Origin: Alphaproteobacteria bacterium
GTDB lineage: Bacteria; Myxococcota_A; UBA796; GCA-2862545
Length of the DNA stretch: 64,000 nt
Reading direction: 5' to 3'
Assembly (NCBI GenBank): GCA_020632885.1
Contig: JACKEQ010000006.1
Coordinates: 186,001 to 250,000, forward strand
Positions 26,498 through 35,815 of the stretch are shown here, one piece after another. Below the pieces are notes generated by a model. The model had not been told where the DNA came from and ran no database searches. It worked only from the letters and a program-made list of their open reading frames with translations. The first letter of the stretch is position 1, and each line of letters opens with the position of its first letter. Made by a program: the position numbers and the translations under genes.

Positions 26498-27394
26498 CTA
26501 CCGCTCCACCCTGAAGGGGCTGGAGCGCGCGGCGTTCGCCTCCGCGAAGTCGCGGTAGGCCGCGGCACGCACGGGATCGGTGGCCTCCACGGAGTCCGCC
26601 AGGGCGCGGAACGGCTCGGGCCGGTGCGGGGCCAGGCGGGCCCAGCAGACCTGGAGGAACAGGCGCTCGTCGGCGTCGTCGGTCTGCCGGACGAGCATCC
26701 CCAGCATCCGGGCGACCGCCGCCGTCTGGAGGTTCATGCGGAGCAGCCCGAGGATGCGCTCCCGCGGGAGGTCCACCGGATGCTGCCGGTTCCACAGGCC
26801 CAGCCCGAGCCCCGTGACCCCCAACGAGCTGCAGAAGACCGTGAACATCCACGCGTCGGGAGCCACGAGCGCCGCTCCGATCGAGATGATGCCCAGGGCC
26901 GCGACGGCCCCCTTCACGGCGGGTGGATCGTGAGGCCGCCAGCGGCGGCTGTAGAGCACGAAGGCGAACCAGAGGATCAGCAGCGTGACGACCGACCCGC
27001 GACCGTCGAGCAGCTCTGCCCCCATGCCGCCGCCTACACCCATCAGGCCGAGCATCACGACCCAGAGCACCACCTCGCGGAGCACGGAGCGCTGGATGCC
27101 CAGCCGGGCGCGCAGGGCCCCGAGCACCTCGCGGGTCGTCCGGCGCGAGCGCGTCGCGATCACCACCATCGCGACGATGGGCAGGACGACGAGCAGCACC
27201 CCGCCCGTGCCCGCCGCGGCCGCCGTGGCGGCGGGAGGGGACGTGACCATCACGTAGGCCGCGATCGCCCCGGCCCCCACCATGTTCACCGTGAAGGCGA
27301 GGTACGCGGCGCCGACGCCCGCCCAGTACAGCGTCGCCTGGCGCATCCAGGCCCGCCGGTCGGCCTCCAGACGCTCGGGATCCGGCAGCTCCAT
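26498..27394 (-). CDS. Polytopic membrane protein of unknown function
   Basis: 298 residues with about six hydrophobic helices (two near 20-75, then 108-125, 130-150, 165-180 and 185-205) and a soluble C-terminal helical segment of about 90 residues (RILGLLRMNLQTAAVARMLGMLVRQTDDADERLFLQVCWARL). Its ATG overlaps the stop of the flavoprotein gene by one base (TGATG), so it is translated with it. It contains no CXXCH and no paired His pattern, so it is not obviously a redox protein; an assembly or regulatory role in the electron-transfer locus is possible. No family is recognised. Confidence 0.65.
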   Translation of the reverse strand: MELPDPERLEADRRAWMRQATLYWAGVGAAYLAFTVNMVGAGAIAAYVMVTSPPAATAAAAGTGGVLLVVLPIVAMVVIATRSRRTTREVLGALRARLGIQRSVLREVVLWVVMLGLMGVGGGMGAELLDGRGSVVTLLILWFAFVLYSRRWRPHDPPAVKGAVAALGIISIGAALVAPDAWMFTVFCSSLGVTGLGLGLWNRQHPVDLPRERILGLLRMNLQTAAVARMLGMLVRQTDDADERLFLQVCWARLAPHRPEPFRALADSVEATDPVRAAAYRDFAEANAARSSPFRVER

Positions 27395-28725
27395 CAGCGG
27401 TTCGCCGGCGCGTACGCCTGGCCGGTGTACGTGTCCACCTGAACGCCCGCCTCCGTCAGGAACTTCGTGGGGAGCACGCCGCCCGCGAACACGAGCACGT
27501 AGTCGTTCGGGAGCTCCAGCGGACCCTCGGGGGTCGTGAGGTTCACGTCGTCGTCCGAGATGAACACGAGCTGGCTGTTCGGCAGGAAGCGCACCTTCCC
27601 GCCCTCGATGGCCGCCTCGATCTTCGTGCGGTTCTTCTTCTTCGCCCGCCCGAAGTCGTCACCGCGGTACGAGAGTGTGACCTCCGCGCCCGCCTCCGCG
27701 AGGGCCACCGCCGCCTCGAGCGCGCTGTCGCCACCACCCACCACGAGCGTGCGGGTCCCTGCGTACCGCTCGGGCTCGAGCAGCCGGTACACGACCTTCC
27801 CGAGCGCCTCGCCGGCCACCCCGAGCTTCCGGGGCGTGCCCCGCCGCCCCATGGCGAGCACCACGCGGTGCGTGCGGACGGGCTTCGCGCCCTGCAGCGC
27901 CACCTCGAAGGTGCCGTCCTCCAGCGGCGTCACCCCGAGCACGCGGGTCTCCTCCATCACCTGGAGCCCGGTCTTCGCCACGATGTCCCGCCAGATCTCC
28001 AGGAGCTCCTCCTTGCGGATCTCCCCGATCTTCAGGGGCCCGTACAGGGGCAGGACCACGGGCTTGGTCATCACGAGCTTGTGGCGCGGGAACTGGAGCA
28101 CCGTGCCCCCGAGGCTCTCCTGGTCGACCGTGAGGAAGTCGAGCCCCGCCTCCATGGCCTTCAGCGACGCCGCGAGGCCCGCAGGCCCCGCGCCGACGAT
28201 CACGACCTGCTTCACCCCGTCCGAGGCGGGCGGGAGCGAGGGCAGCAGGGCCTCCATGCACTGGAGCGCCTGGGTGGTCGCGTTGTAGATCAGCCCCATC
28301 CCGCCGAGCTCGCCGACGACGTACAGGCCGGGCACGTTGGTCTGGAAGGCCTTGTCCACGAACGGGATGTCCACGCCCCGCTGGTCGTTCCCGAGCACCA
28401 GGGTGATCGCGTCCACCGGGCAGGCCCGCAGGCACTCGCCGTGCCCGATGCAGGCGGTGGGGTTCACCACGTGCGCACGCCCGTCGATCACGGCGAGCAC
28501 GTCGTTCTCGGGACAGGCGTCCACGCACGTGCCCGAGCCCATGCACTTCCCGACGTCCACGCGCGGGTGCAGGCTCGGTGGCAGGGCCCCCGACGCCATC
28601 GCGTCCGCGAGGTCCGCACGCGCCACGCTCTCGCGCGCCATCCCCATCACCATGCCCGCGGCGGACACCACCACCACGAGAAGGATGGCCAGCACGCCCA
28701 GTCCGACGACGATCTCCAGGCCCAC
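27394..28725 (-). CDS. Membrane-anchored FAD/NAD(P)H oxidoreductase with N-terminal Fe-S domain (paralogue)
   Basis: GTG 28725, five bases after GGAGG, gives 443 residues, the same length as the paralogue at 807-2138. Residues 3-27 are a membrane helix. Two Fe-S motifs follow: C61-x5-C67-x3-C71-P and C92-x5-C98-x3-C102-P with Ser64 and His95 in place of the usual second Cys. The FAD site is GAGPAG and the NAD(P) site is VVGGGDSALEAA. No CxxC active pair is present, so it is not a disulfide reductase. It is divergent from the b-type cytochrome at 28762 with only 36 bases between the start codons, so both probably share a control region. It should feed electrons to that membrane protein. Confidence 0.88.
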   Translation of the reverse strand: MGLEIVVGLGVLAILLVVVVSAAGMVMGMARESVARADLADAMASGALPPSLHPRVDVGKCMGSGTCVDACPENDVLAVIDGRAHVVNPTACIGHGECLRACPVDAITLVLGNDQRGVDIPFVDKAFQTNVPGLYVVGELGGMGLIYNATTQALQCMEALLPSLPPASDGVKQVVIVGAGPAGLAASLKAMEAGLDFLTVDQESLGGTVLQFPRHKLVMTKPVVLPLYGPLKIGEIRKEELLEIWRDIVAKTGLQVMEETRVLGVTPLEDGTFEVALQGAKPVRTHRVVLAMGRRGTPRKLGVAGEALGKVVYRLLEPERYAGTRTLVVGGGDSALEAAVALAEAGAEVTLSYRGDDFGRAKKKNRTKIEAAIEGGKVRFLPNSQLVFISDDDVNLTTPEGPLELPNDYVLVFAGGVLPTKFLTEAGVQVDTYTGQAYAPANR

Positions 28726-28761
28726 GGCCACCTCCGTCGTCGCGCAGGGTAGCATCCGCCG

Positions 28762-29532
28762 GTGCTCCGCCTCCTGCCCTTCGTCTACGTCGCGACCCTG
28801 GTGTTCGAGGTCGTGGTGCTCGCCACGATCTACGCGCTGGCGCCGCCGCGACCGAGCGATCCGCTGTCCGTGTGGCTCGGCACCCTCGGTCTCGCGAGCA
28901 TGGTCGTGCTGCTCGTGTACGCCGTGGCGCGCCGGAGCAAGGCGGTGCGCCACATCGCCGAGCTCCGGCACTGGCTGCACTTCCACATCTTCCTGGCGTT
29001 CCAGGGCTTCGTGTTCGTCGTGTTCCACAGCCTGCCCATGTTCACGGGCGCACGGTTCATGTGGCTCAACCCCGGCGTGCTCAACTTCCTCGCCGTCTGC
29101 GTGGTGATGGCGAGCGGCATCTTCGGGCGCTGGCTGTTCCAGCAGGTCCCGCGCACCCTCGGCGGCCAGCACATGGCGGCGAAGGAGGTGGAGGCCGAGC
29201 TGTCCACGCTGCAGGCCGATCTGCCGCCGTCGGTCACGGTGCTCTGGCAGGGCGTCCCGGCCACCCAGAGCGTGTTCGGCATCCTGCGCGCGGCCCAGCA
29301 GCGGCGTGCGGCCATCCGCACCCTGCACGGTCTCGATCTGCCGGACCGGGTGAAGGAGCTCGCGCACCGGCGCCTCGTGCTCGAGCGCCACAAGGCCGCG
29401 CTCTCCGTGACCCAGCGGCTGTTCCGGCTCTGGATCTTCTTCCACCGGCCCATCGCCGCCATCCTCTACATCCTGTCCCTCGTGCACCTCCTGCTCGCGC
29501 TGATGTTCACCCCCAGCCTCAGGTTCTTCTGA
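28762..29532 (+). CDS. Diheme cytochrome b-like membrane protein (paralogue)
   Basis: 256 residues from GTG 28762. Helices lie at about 5-25, 38-56, 72-92, 107-127 and 225-250. Two H-x13-H pairs, His75/His89 and His228/His242, fit ligation of two b hemes by two helices. A charged loop of about 90 residues (130-220) separates the halves. The same pairs and the GIFGRWLF motif occur in the protein at 2-805. It is followed two bases later by the 16-heme cytochrome, which suggests electrons leave the membrane directly to that protein. No exact family name can be given; a quinone or ferric-reductase-like role is possible. Confidence 0.8.
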   Translation: MLRLLPFVYVATLVFEVVVLATIYALAPPRPSDPLSVWLGTLGLASMVVLLVYAVARRSKAVRHIAELRHWLHFHIFLAFQGFVFVVFHSLPMFTGARFMWLNPGVLNFLAVCVVMASGIFGRWLFQQVPRTLGGQHMAAKEVEAELSTLQADLPPSVTVLWQGVPATQSVFGILRAAQQRRAAIRTLHGLDLPDRVKELAHRRLVLERHKAALSVTQRLFRLWIFFHRPIAAILYILSLVHLLLALMFTPSLRFF

Positions 29533-29533
29533 C

Positions 29534-30712
29534 GTGCGGTTCGGCCTCGTCGTCCTGCTCTTCTGCGGCACCGCCCTCGCCGGCGACTGGCGCACCATGC
29601 TCTCGCCCGGCCCGATGGCGCCCGCCCACGAGTCGCTCGGCGGGAACTGCGACGCCTGTCACCTCTCGTTCGCCGGCGTGCCCGACGCGAAGTGCCTGGA
29701 CTGCCACGAGGGCCTCGCGGCACGGATCCAGTCCGGCAAGAGCTTCCACGCCACCGTGAAGGGTCAGGAGTGCATCGCCTGCCACGCGGACCACGGCGGC
29801 ACCGATGCGTCCCTCACGCGCGACCCTGCCCGGAAGGCCTTCGACCACGCGTCCACGGGCTTCGCGCTCCTGGGCGCCCACGCCGAGAAGTCCTGCGAGG
29901 ACTGCCACACGAAGCCCGTGCACGAGCTGGGCGGCGGGTGCGCCGGGTGCCACACCGACATCCACTCCTCTGCGCTGGGCCCGGCCTGCTCCACCTGCCA
30001 CCAGCCCATCGCGTGGACCGCCGGCCTGAAGGCCCTCACGGACCATCGGCTCGCGATGGAGGGCAAGCACAGCCAGCAGCAGTGCGACGACTGCCACACC
30101 CAGGGCGCCAACCTCGAGTCCTTCGCGCCGTGCGCCAACTGCCACCCGGACGCCCACGACGGCGTGCGCACCGACTGCGGGCAGTGCCACGACGTCACCG
30201 GGTTCAAGCCCGCGCGCTTCGACCACGGGCCGTGCACCTGCGCCTTCCCCGGCAAGCACCAGACCGTCGAGTGCCTGGCGTGCCACGAGGGGTTCGACTT
30301 CACCGACACGCCCATCCTGTGCTCGGGCTGCCACACGCAGGACCGCGAGCACGACGATCTCGGCGAGTGCAGCAGGTGCCACACGGCCACGTCGTGGAAG
30401 GAGAACACCTTCGACCACGACCGGCAGACCACCTTCCGCATCGAGGGCGCCCACCAGGCCGTGTCGTGTGTGCAGTGCCACCCCGGCGGAGCGTTCAAGG
30501 CCGCGCCGAAGGCGTGTGAGGCCTGCCACCAGGAGCAGGGCGACACGGCCCACGGGAGCTTCGGGCCCTGCGCGACGTGCCACGTCGTCGCGGCGTTCGC
30601 ACCCTCCACCTTCGACCACGCCACCACGGGCTTCGTGCTCTCGGGACGCCATGCCGGGCTTCGCTGCCCGGACTGCCACGAGGCGAAGGTCGAGGGCTAC
30701 CCCGGGAAGTAG
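29534..30712 (+). CDS. Secreted multiheme cytochrome c with 16 CXXCH motifs
   Basis: 392 residues from a GTG start with signal peptide MRFGLVVLLFCGTALAGD. I count 16 CXXCH motifs. It shares the FDHASTGFALLGAHAEKSC-CxxCH repeat unit with the 14- and 27-heme proteins. The start lies one base after the b-type cytochrome stop, so the two are co-transcribed. Unlike the other two cytochromes it has no own barrel gene; it could link the inner-membrane b protein to the barrel/14-heme pair at 24108-26491. Confidence 0.92.
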   Translation: MRFGLVVLLFCGTALAGDWRTMLSPGPMAPAHESLGGNCDACHLSFAGVPDAKCLDCHEGLAARIQSGKSFHATVKGQECIACHADHGGTDASLTRDPARKAFDHASTGFALLGAHAEKSCEDCHTKPVHELGGGCAGCHTDIHSSALGPACSTCHQPIAWTAGLKALTDHRLAMEGKHSQQQCDDCHTQGANLESFAPCANCHPDAHDGVRTDCGQCHDVTGFKPARFDHGPCTCAFPGKHQTVECLACHEGFDFTDTPILCSGCHTQDREHDDLGECSRCHTATSWKENTFDHDRQTTFRIEGAHQAVSCVQCHPGGAFKAAPKACEACHQEQGDTAHGSFGPCATCHVVAAFAPSTFDHATTGFVLSGRHAGLRCPDCHEAKVEGYPGK

Positions 30713-30714
30713 GC

Positions 30715-31797
30715 GTGGAGCCGTTCAAGGAGCGCATCGACGCCGCCGCGATCGACGCCATCGCAGCCTTCGTCGGGGGACGCTGGGACCGCGCGGGCTT
30801 CGCCCGGGACGCGCTGGACGGCCTGCACGACCTCGAGCTCAAGGCGCGGGTGGACCACGTGGCCGACGCGCTGCGCGCCCACCTGCCCGACACCTGGCCC
30901 GCGGCCCTCGGCCACGTGCTGGCCGACCTGCCCGAGGCGCCCGACCACGCGGACGCGCTGACGGATCAGATGGGCCTCTGGCCCGTCCTGGCGTGCGTGG
31001 AGCGGCACGGGCTCGCGCACCCCGAGCCGTCCCTGGAGGCCCTGGAGCGCCTCACGCCCTTCTGGTCCGCGGAGTTCGCGGTGCGGCCCTACTTCCGCGA
31101 CGACCCCGTGGCCATGGTGCGCTGGGTGGACCGCTGGTCGACCCACCCGAACGTGCACGTCCGCCGCCTGGCGAGCGAAGGCAGCCGCTCGCGCCTGCCC
31201 TGGGGTCTCCGGCTGCAGTGCAGGATCGACGAGCCCACCGCCCTCCTACCGGCCCTCGAGCGCCTCCGCGACGACCCCTCACCGTACGTGCGTCGCTCGG
31301 TGGCCAACCACCTCAACGACATCGCGAAGGACCACCCGGACGTCGTGCTCGACATCGCCCGCGCGTGGCTCCCGGGGCCCACGGAGCGCCAGAAGCTCGT
31401 CCGGCACGCCCTGCGCACCCTCGTGAAGGCCGGCGATCCGCGGGCCCTGGAGCTCCTCGGCGTCGGGCCCTTCGCGGGTGACGTGCGGCTGGAGCGCGCC
31501 CCGTCCACGGTGGCTGTCGGGGGCACGCTGGCCCTCACGCTCACCCTGACCGCACGGCGGGCCCAGCGGGTGCGGGTGGACTACGCCATCCACCACCTGC
31601 GCGCGAACGGGTCGCGCACGCCGAAGGTCTTCCACTGGACCGAGCGCGACCTGGCGGCCGGCGAGACCCTCGTGCTCACCAAGGCCCACCCGCTCCGCGA
31701 GGTGTCCACCCGGCGCCTCTACCCGGGCGAGCAGGCCGTGGACGCGCGGGTCAACGGGCAGGCGACCGATCCCCTGCCCTTCGTGCTGCACGCCTGA
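30715..31797 (+). CDS. alkC: AlkC-type DNA alkylation repeat glycosylase with C-terminal Ig-like domain
   Basis: GTG 30715 starts two bases after the cytochrome stop and gives 360 residues. The N-terminal 250 residues are HEAT-like helical repeats with the AlkC signatures HPNVHVRRLASEGSRSRLPWG and DPSPYVRRSVANHLNDIAKDHP. AlkC enzymes remove N3-methyladenine and similar lesions without flipping the base. The last 110 residues form a beta-rich Ig-like domain (VAVGGTLALTLTL ... RVRVDYAIHHLRANG), a feature of one AlkC subgroup. Its tail-to-head position behind a cytochrome gene is odd; it may simply share the promoter. Confidence in the fold is high, in the exact lesion lower. Confidence 0.82.
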   Translation: MEPFKERIDAAAIDAIAAFVGGRWDRAGFARDALDGLHDLELKARVDHVADALRAHLPDTWPAALGHVLADLPEAPDHADALTDQMGLWPVLACVERHGLAHPEPSLEALERLTPFWSAEFAVRPYFRDDPVAMVRWVDRWSTHPNVHVRRLASEGSRSRLPWGLRLQCRIDEPTALLPALERLRDDPSPYVRRSVANHLNDIAKDHPDVVLDIARAWLPGPTERQKLVRHALRTLVKAGDPRALELLGVGPFAGDVRLERAPSTVAVGGTLALTLTLTARRAQRVRVDYAIHHLRANGSRTPKVFHWTERDLAAGETLVLTKAHPLREVSTRRLYPGEQAVDARVNGQATDPLPFVLHA

Positions 31798-31801
31798 CCG
31801 G

Positions 31802-31978
31802 TCAGACCTGGCCGCCGATGCCGAGGGCGTCCGCGTCGTCGGGGTCGATGGCACCCCCCGCGCAGAGCCCGAAGTGCACGAACGTGGCGAAGCGCGTGGC
31901 GCCGAGGAGGCCGTCCGCCACGAGGCCGACCCACGGCAGGACGAGGACCGTGGCCCCCATGAGCAGGCAGCCGCGCAT
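31802..31978 (-). CDS. Small membrane protein
   Basis: 58 residues: MRGCLLMGATVLVLPWVGLVADGLLG forms one hydrophobic helix, followed by a Gly/Asp-rich tail. The ATG overlaps the stop of the preceding minus-strand gene (TGATG), which supports real translation by coupling. No family is recognised. It may be a lipoprotein-like or single-helix subunit of the small operon 32972-31802. Confidence 0.55.
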   Translation of the reverse strand: MRGCLLMGATVLVLPWVGLVADGLLGATRFATFVHFGLCAGGAIDPDDADALGIGGQV

Positions 31979-32640
31979 CAGGGAGCGATCGGGCGGCCGT
32001 CGAGGTCGTAGTACATCGGCTCGATCACCTTCCGGGGGTGCGTGAGCGAGATCTGGATCCGCGCCTCGGTGGACCCCCGCCCGTCCGGCCAGGGCAGGAT
32101 GTTCACCCGATCCACCACGGTGCCCGTGGGATGCGCGTCGATCGCCGCGTCGACCAGGGCCGGCAGGCGCCGGAGGCGGTCCGGGGTGAGCTCGAAGAGC
32201 TGGGCCTCGAGGGCCTCCTCCTCCTCGGCGTCCATCGCGACGGGCTGGGCGATCACCTGGCCCCACGAGAACACCACGGAGTCGACGCCGTGGCCCTCGA
32301 CCTCCACCTGGGCGACCACGGTCTTGTCCGTGCCCACCGAGAGGAACTTGAAGCGCCCGGCGTACGCGACGCGCCCGGCGATGCGCTCGGGCAGCGACGC
32401 CATGGCGTCGGGGTCCTCGAGCCAGTCGGGGTCGTTGTTGCTGAACGACCACGCCGGGGCCTGAGGTGCCGGCTGCTGCGTGGTGTGCACGACCGTGTGC
32501 ACGCTGCCGCTGCCGGACCGCGAGGCCCCGTAGCCCGTGGCGAAGCCCACGATGCCCGACGGCACGCTCACGACCAGGGCGAGCACGAGGGCGGCCATGC
32601 CGATGGCGGCGGAGGTCTGCTTCTGGGTGGACGCGTCCAT
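31978..32640 (-). CDS. Membrane-anchored protein, unknown function
   Basis: ATG 32640 gives 220 residues: a short cytoplasmic N-terminus, one membrane helix (about 12-37, AALVLALVVSVPSGIVGFATGYGAS) and a periplasmic part. The latter has a Gln/Pro linker and a mixed alpha/beta domain with WGQVIAQPVAMDAEEEEALEAQLFELTPDRLRRLPALVDAAIDAHP and a beta hairpin (STEARIQISLTHPRKVIEP). It is the middle gene of a three-gene operon. No family is recognised. Confidence 0.65.
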   Translation of the reverse strand: MDASTQKQTSAAIGMAALVLALVVSVPSGIVGFATGYGASRSGSGSVHTVVHTTQQPAPQAPAWSFSNNDPDWLEDPDAMASLPERIAGRVAYAGRFKFLSVGTDKTVVAQVEVEGHGVDSVVFSWGQVIAQPVAMDAEEEEALEAQLFELTPDRLRRLPALVDAAIDAHPTGTVVDRVNILPWPDGRGSTEARIQISLTHPRKVIEPMYYDLDGRPIAP

Positions 32641-32651
32641 CGCCGGAGATC

Positions 32652-32972
32652 CTAACCTTCGGCGACGGGATCTGCGGGCGGACCCCACACGAGCCGCACG
32701 CCGACCCAGGCGACCACCGCGTGGAGCGGCAGGAGGAAGGTGGCGCCGAGCAGCGCGGGCACCGGCAGGAACGGGATGACGACCGCCGCCGTGGAGTCGG
32801 TGTCGTTCAGCGTCAGGTCCATCATCCAGGCCCACGCGACCAGGGCGGTGGCCCCCCAGAGCAGGGCAGCGATGCGCGCCGTGGGCCCGCCGAGCTCGAA
32901 CGCCGCGAGGTTCCCCACGAGCACGAAGAACGCGACGATCAGTCCGGGTAGCGCCAGGCCGAGCAGGACCAT
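32652..32972 (-). CDS. Small polytopic membrane protein
   Basis: ATG 32972 is preceded by GGAGG with a four-base spacer. The 106-residue product has three to four hydrophobic helices (about 3-27, 32-50, 60-95) and a charged end. It is the first gene of the operon with 31978-32640 (11-base gap) and 31802-31978. No conserved motif is visible and no family is recognised. Confidence 0.6.
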   Translation of the reverse strand: MVLLGLALPGLIVAFFVLVGNLAAFELGGPTARIAALLWGATALVAWAWMMDLTLNDTDSTAAVVIPFLPVPALLGATFLLPLHAVVAWVGVRLVWGPPADPVAEG

Positions 32973-33046
32973 GGGACCTCCATGACCAGGATCGTAGCCA
33001 CCCCCGCCGCGACCCGGGGCCGCGGGACCGCCGTTCCACGCGCGTT

Positions 33047-35815
33047 TCACGGGGTGTCCACACGCCGGCGGGCACCCAGGGCGAGCCCGCCACCCAGGGC
33101 CAGCAGGAGCCAGGTCGTGGGCTCCGGCACCGCCGAGACCTCCGCGAACGACTCGCCGTCCACGGCCTCCCGCTCGAACCGGTCGTCCCGCTGGCTCGCC
33201 TCCTCGAGCCGCTTCTTCTGCCAGTCGTTCACGAGCACGATCATCGAGGACCACGCGGTGACGACGTGCTGCTCGACCGCGATGCGGTGCAGGGTGTCGA
33301 GCTCGCCGAGGCGACCCGCGCCGTGGCCCGCGATCTCACGGATGGCGGCGCGCGCCGCGATGGCGTCGAAGGGCGAGGGTGCCGTGCGCACCGGGGTCGC
33401 CACGACCTCCCCCTCCCCGGCGGGCTCCGCCGCGGGCTCCTGGACCACCGTGAACCGCCAGCCGTCCACCACCGACGGGTCCGCCATGCGCGCCAGCAGC
33501 TCGTCCGGCGAGCCCACCACGCCGCCACCGGAGCGCTGGATGCGGTCGAGGGTCCAGTCCGGGTAGGCGGCCGGGTAGCCCCCGAAGTGCACGAGCCAGA
33601 GCTCGGGCAGCTCGACGTCCGGGAGGCTCTGCTCCACCGTCGGGGACGGGCTGCGACGATCGCGGGCCCGCTGGTCGTCCGCGATCTGGCTCATCAGGGC
33701 GTAGGAGCCGGGGTCCGTGAGCACCACGAGGGCGTCCGGCTCCCGGTGGAGCGCGCTCCACTCGGCCAGGTGCTCCGCGGGCGAGCGGTGGCCCCACCAC
33801 ACGGGGTCCGACCAGGACGTGTCGCAGATCTGGAGCCGCTGCTCCTTCACGCAGAGCACGGTGACGTCGAGGCGCTCGCCGAGGTGCTGGAGCGCCTCGG
33901 TGACCTCGGCCGCGTGGGCGGCCATGGACGCGCTGCCGTCCACCACGACGTCCACCGTCCGTCGCCCCGTCGACCCCGGCGTGGCGGGCTCGGCCACCAC
34001 GCGCTGCCCCGCCACGACGACCTCGTGGCGCTGGGCCGGTCCGGCGCCGTCCACGGCCTCGGGGAGCCAGGAGGCCGCCTGGACGGGCTGCCCGTCGAGG
34101 GTGCGCACGGTGCGCTCGTCCCAGTAGGCGTTCCGGGCCTCCGTCAGGCGCGGCAGTGGGAAGCGACCGTCGACCGCGGGCACGGTGGCCTCGACCCAGA
34201 CGTGGAGCGGGGGCCCCTCGTCACCGACGTTCCACACGTCGTCCCGGGAGGACTCGCGCGGCTCCACCGGGAACGCGCGCAGCCGGTACTGGCGAGGCCC
34301 GACCTGCTCGAGCAGCGCGGGGTCCACGCGGCGCTGCACCTCGCTCTCGTAGACCTCCTGGGCCGCGCCACGCGGCGCGACGATGTAGGCGAACGCGTCC
34401 GCGCGGCCGTCGGTCTGGCCGAGCCAGAGGCCCGTCACCGCGGCCGACTCCGGCAGGTCGAAGGAGAGCCGGATCTCCTGGCGCTCGAAGGTCTGGTTGC
34501 GCCAGACGTCGTGCACCGTGAGCTTCGCGACGTCGCCGTGCCGCTCGACCGCCACGTCCTGGCGCTCGAGGCGCGCCCGCTGCTGCCCCACGTCGAGCAG
34601 GCCCGCGGCGGCGTCCCGCCAGCTCCACGTGTAGGTCGCGCTGCGCACGAGGGCCTCACGCTCCCCCTCGAGCATCGGGGCGTCGAACACCTCCGCGTAC
34701 AGGTCCGTCGCCAGCCGCACGTCACCCGAGACGTGCCCGCCGCGCGTCCAGAGGTGGTCGTCCGTCACGGCCTGGTAGGTGATGGGCGCGATCAGCACGT
34801 TCCAGACGGCCCGCGGCACCGTGGCGCCGGCCTCCCCCACGAAGTCGTCCCAGAGCTCGACGACGAAGGACCCGTCGCCCTCCAGGTACCGGTCGCCCCC
34901 GAGACGCCCGGCCAGCAGGCCCTCGCGGAGGGTCTCGCGGTCCTCCATCAGCGCCCGGCGATCCGCGTCCGTGCGGGCGGCCTGGATGCGCGCGAACACC
35001 TCCGCCTGGGGCTGACGGGCGAGCACCCCGAAGGTCGTGACCACGGCGAGCATGCACAGCGCCGCGAAGGCCGTGGCCCCGAGCCCCCAGCGCTCCCGGG
35101 ACGCGCGGTGCACGAGCTGGAGGTTGCGCGCCGTGACGCCCAGCGCGGCGAACGGCATCACCATGAACATCGCGACGGTGGCGAATCCGAAGAGGAAGAA
35201 CGGCACGGACGCCGCCATGAAGCGAACGCTGCCGGGGTCTTCCGCGAGCGTCTCCAGGATGTTCATCGGAGCGATCGCCAGGAGCCAGAGCGTGTGGCCG
35301 GCCATGGGCAGCGCGAGGATCGCCGTCGCCGCGGCCCACCACAGGCCGAGCACGGCGTAGCCCGCGGCACTCCCGAGCCGTGCGGCCTGAAGCACGCCCG
35401 ACCCCTCGGAGGGCCCGTGGAGCAGGGTGCGGAGCAGCCCGAGGGCGCCGAGGCCCGCGACGGCGAGGGCGAAGGTGTTGGCCGCCACGAGCTCGTGGAT
35501 GGCGAAGAGCCGCACGAGCAGCAGGAGCATCACGGGCACCTGGATGCCGTAGAACATGGAGAGCAGCCGGCCCGGGTCGCTGCGGAGCCGTGTGAGCACC
35601 GCCAGGAGCGAGCCGAGCGTGGGGATGCCGATGACGGCGAACGCGAACACCGCGAAGCCCCAGGGGACCATGCCCTTCCAGGTGGCCACCAGGAGCTCCA
35701 CGAGGATCACCGGCCCGAAGCCGAGCCCCACGACCGAGAGCAGGAGCAGGTTCCAGCCCCAGAACAGCGTGTAGGCGGCGGCCTTCGCGAGCAGGACGAG
35801 GAGGTCGCGGTTCAT
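33047..35815 (-). CDS. VIT/vWA-like sorted protein with PEP-CTERM signal, exosortase partner
   Basis: 922 residues. The N-terminal 300 residues have about eight membrane helices. A VIT-like beta domain follows (VWRNQTFERQEIRLSFDLPESAAVTGLWLG, YESEVQRRVDPALLEQ). A vWA-like region has VVVDGSASM, a MIDAS-type DxSxS motif, and later TAWSSMIVLVNDW, as in VIT proteins. The C-terminus is a textbook PEP-CTERM: VPEPTTWLLLAL, a Gly/Leu helix and ARRR. The ATG overlaps the stop of the exosortase gene by four bases, so the two are made together. Sorting-system VIT proteins with many N-terminal helices and a dedicated exosortase are known for XrtN-type systems in other bacteria; whether this pair belongs there I cannot tell. 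Confidence 0.87.
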   Translation of the reverse strand: MNRDLLVLLAKAAAYTLFWGWNLLLLSVVGLGFGPVILVELLVATWKGMVPWGFAVFAFAVIGIPTLGSLLAVLTRLRSDPGRLLSMFYGIQVPVMLLLLVRLFAIHELVAANTFALAVAGLGALGLLRTLLHGPSEGSGVLQAARLGSAAGYAVLGLWWAAATAILALPMAGHTLWLLAIAPMNILETLAEDPGSVRFMAASVPFFLFGFATVAMFMVMPFAALGVTARNLQLVHRASRERWGLGATAFAALCMLAVVTTFGVLARQPQAEVFARIQAARTDADRRALMEDRETLREGLLAGRLGGDRYLEGDGSFVVELWDDFVGEAGATVPRAVWNVLIAPITYQAVTDDHLWTRGGHVSGDVRLATDLYAEVFDAPMLEGEREALVRSATYTWSWRDAAAGLLDVGQQRARLERQDVAVERHGDVAKLTVHDVWRNQTFERQEIRLSFDLPESAAVTGLWLGQTDGRADAFAYIVAPRGAAQEVYESEVQRRVDPALLEQVGPRQYRLRAFPVEPRESSRDDVWNVGDEGPPLHVWVEATVPAVDGRFPLPRLTEARNAYWDERTVRTLDGQPVQAASWLPEAVDGAGPAQRHEVVVAGQRVVAEPATPGSTGRRTVDVVVDGSASMAAHAAEVTEALQHLGERLDVTVLCVKEQRLQICDTSWSDPVWWGHRSPAEHLAEWSALHREPDALVVLTDPGSYALMSQIADDQRARDRRSPSPTVEQSLPDVELPELWLVHFGGYPAAYPDWTLDRIQRSGGGVVGSPDELLARMADPSVVDGWRFTVVQEPAAEPAGEGEVVATPVRTAPSPFDAIAARAAIREIAGHGAGRLGELDTLHRIAVEQHVVTAWSSMIVLVNDWQKKRLEEASQRDDRFEREAVDGESFAEVSAVPEPTTWLLLALGGGLALGARRRVDTP

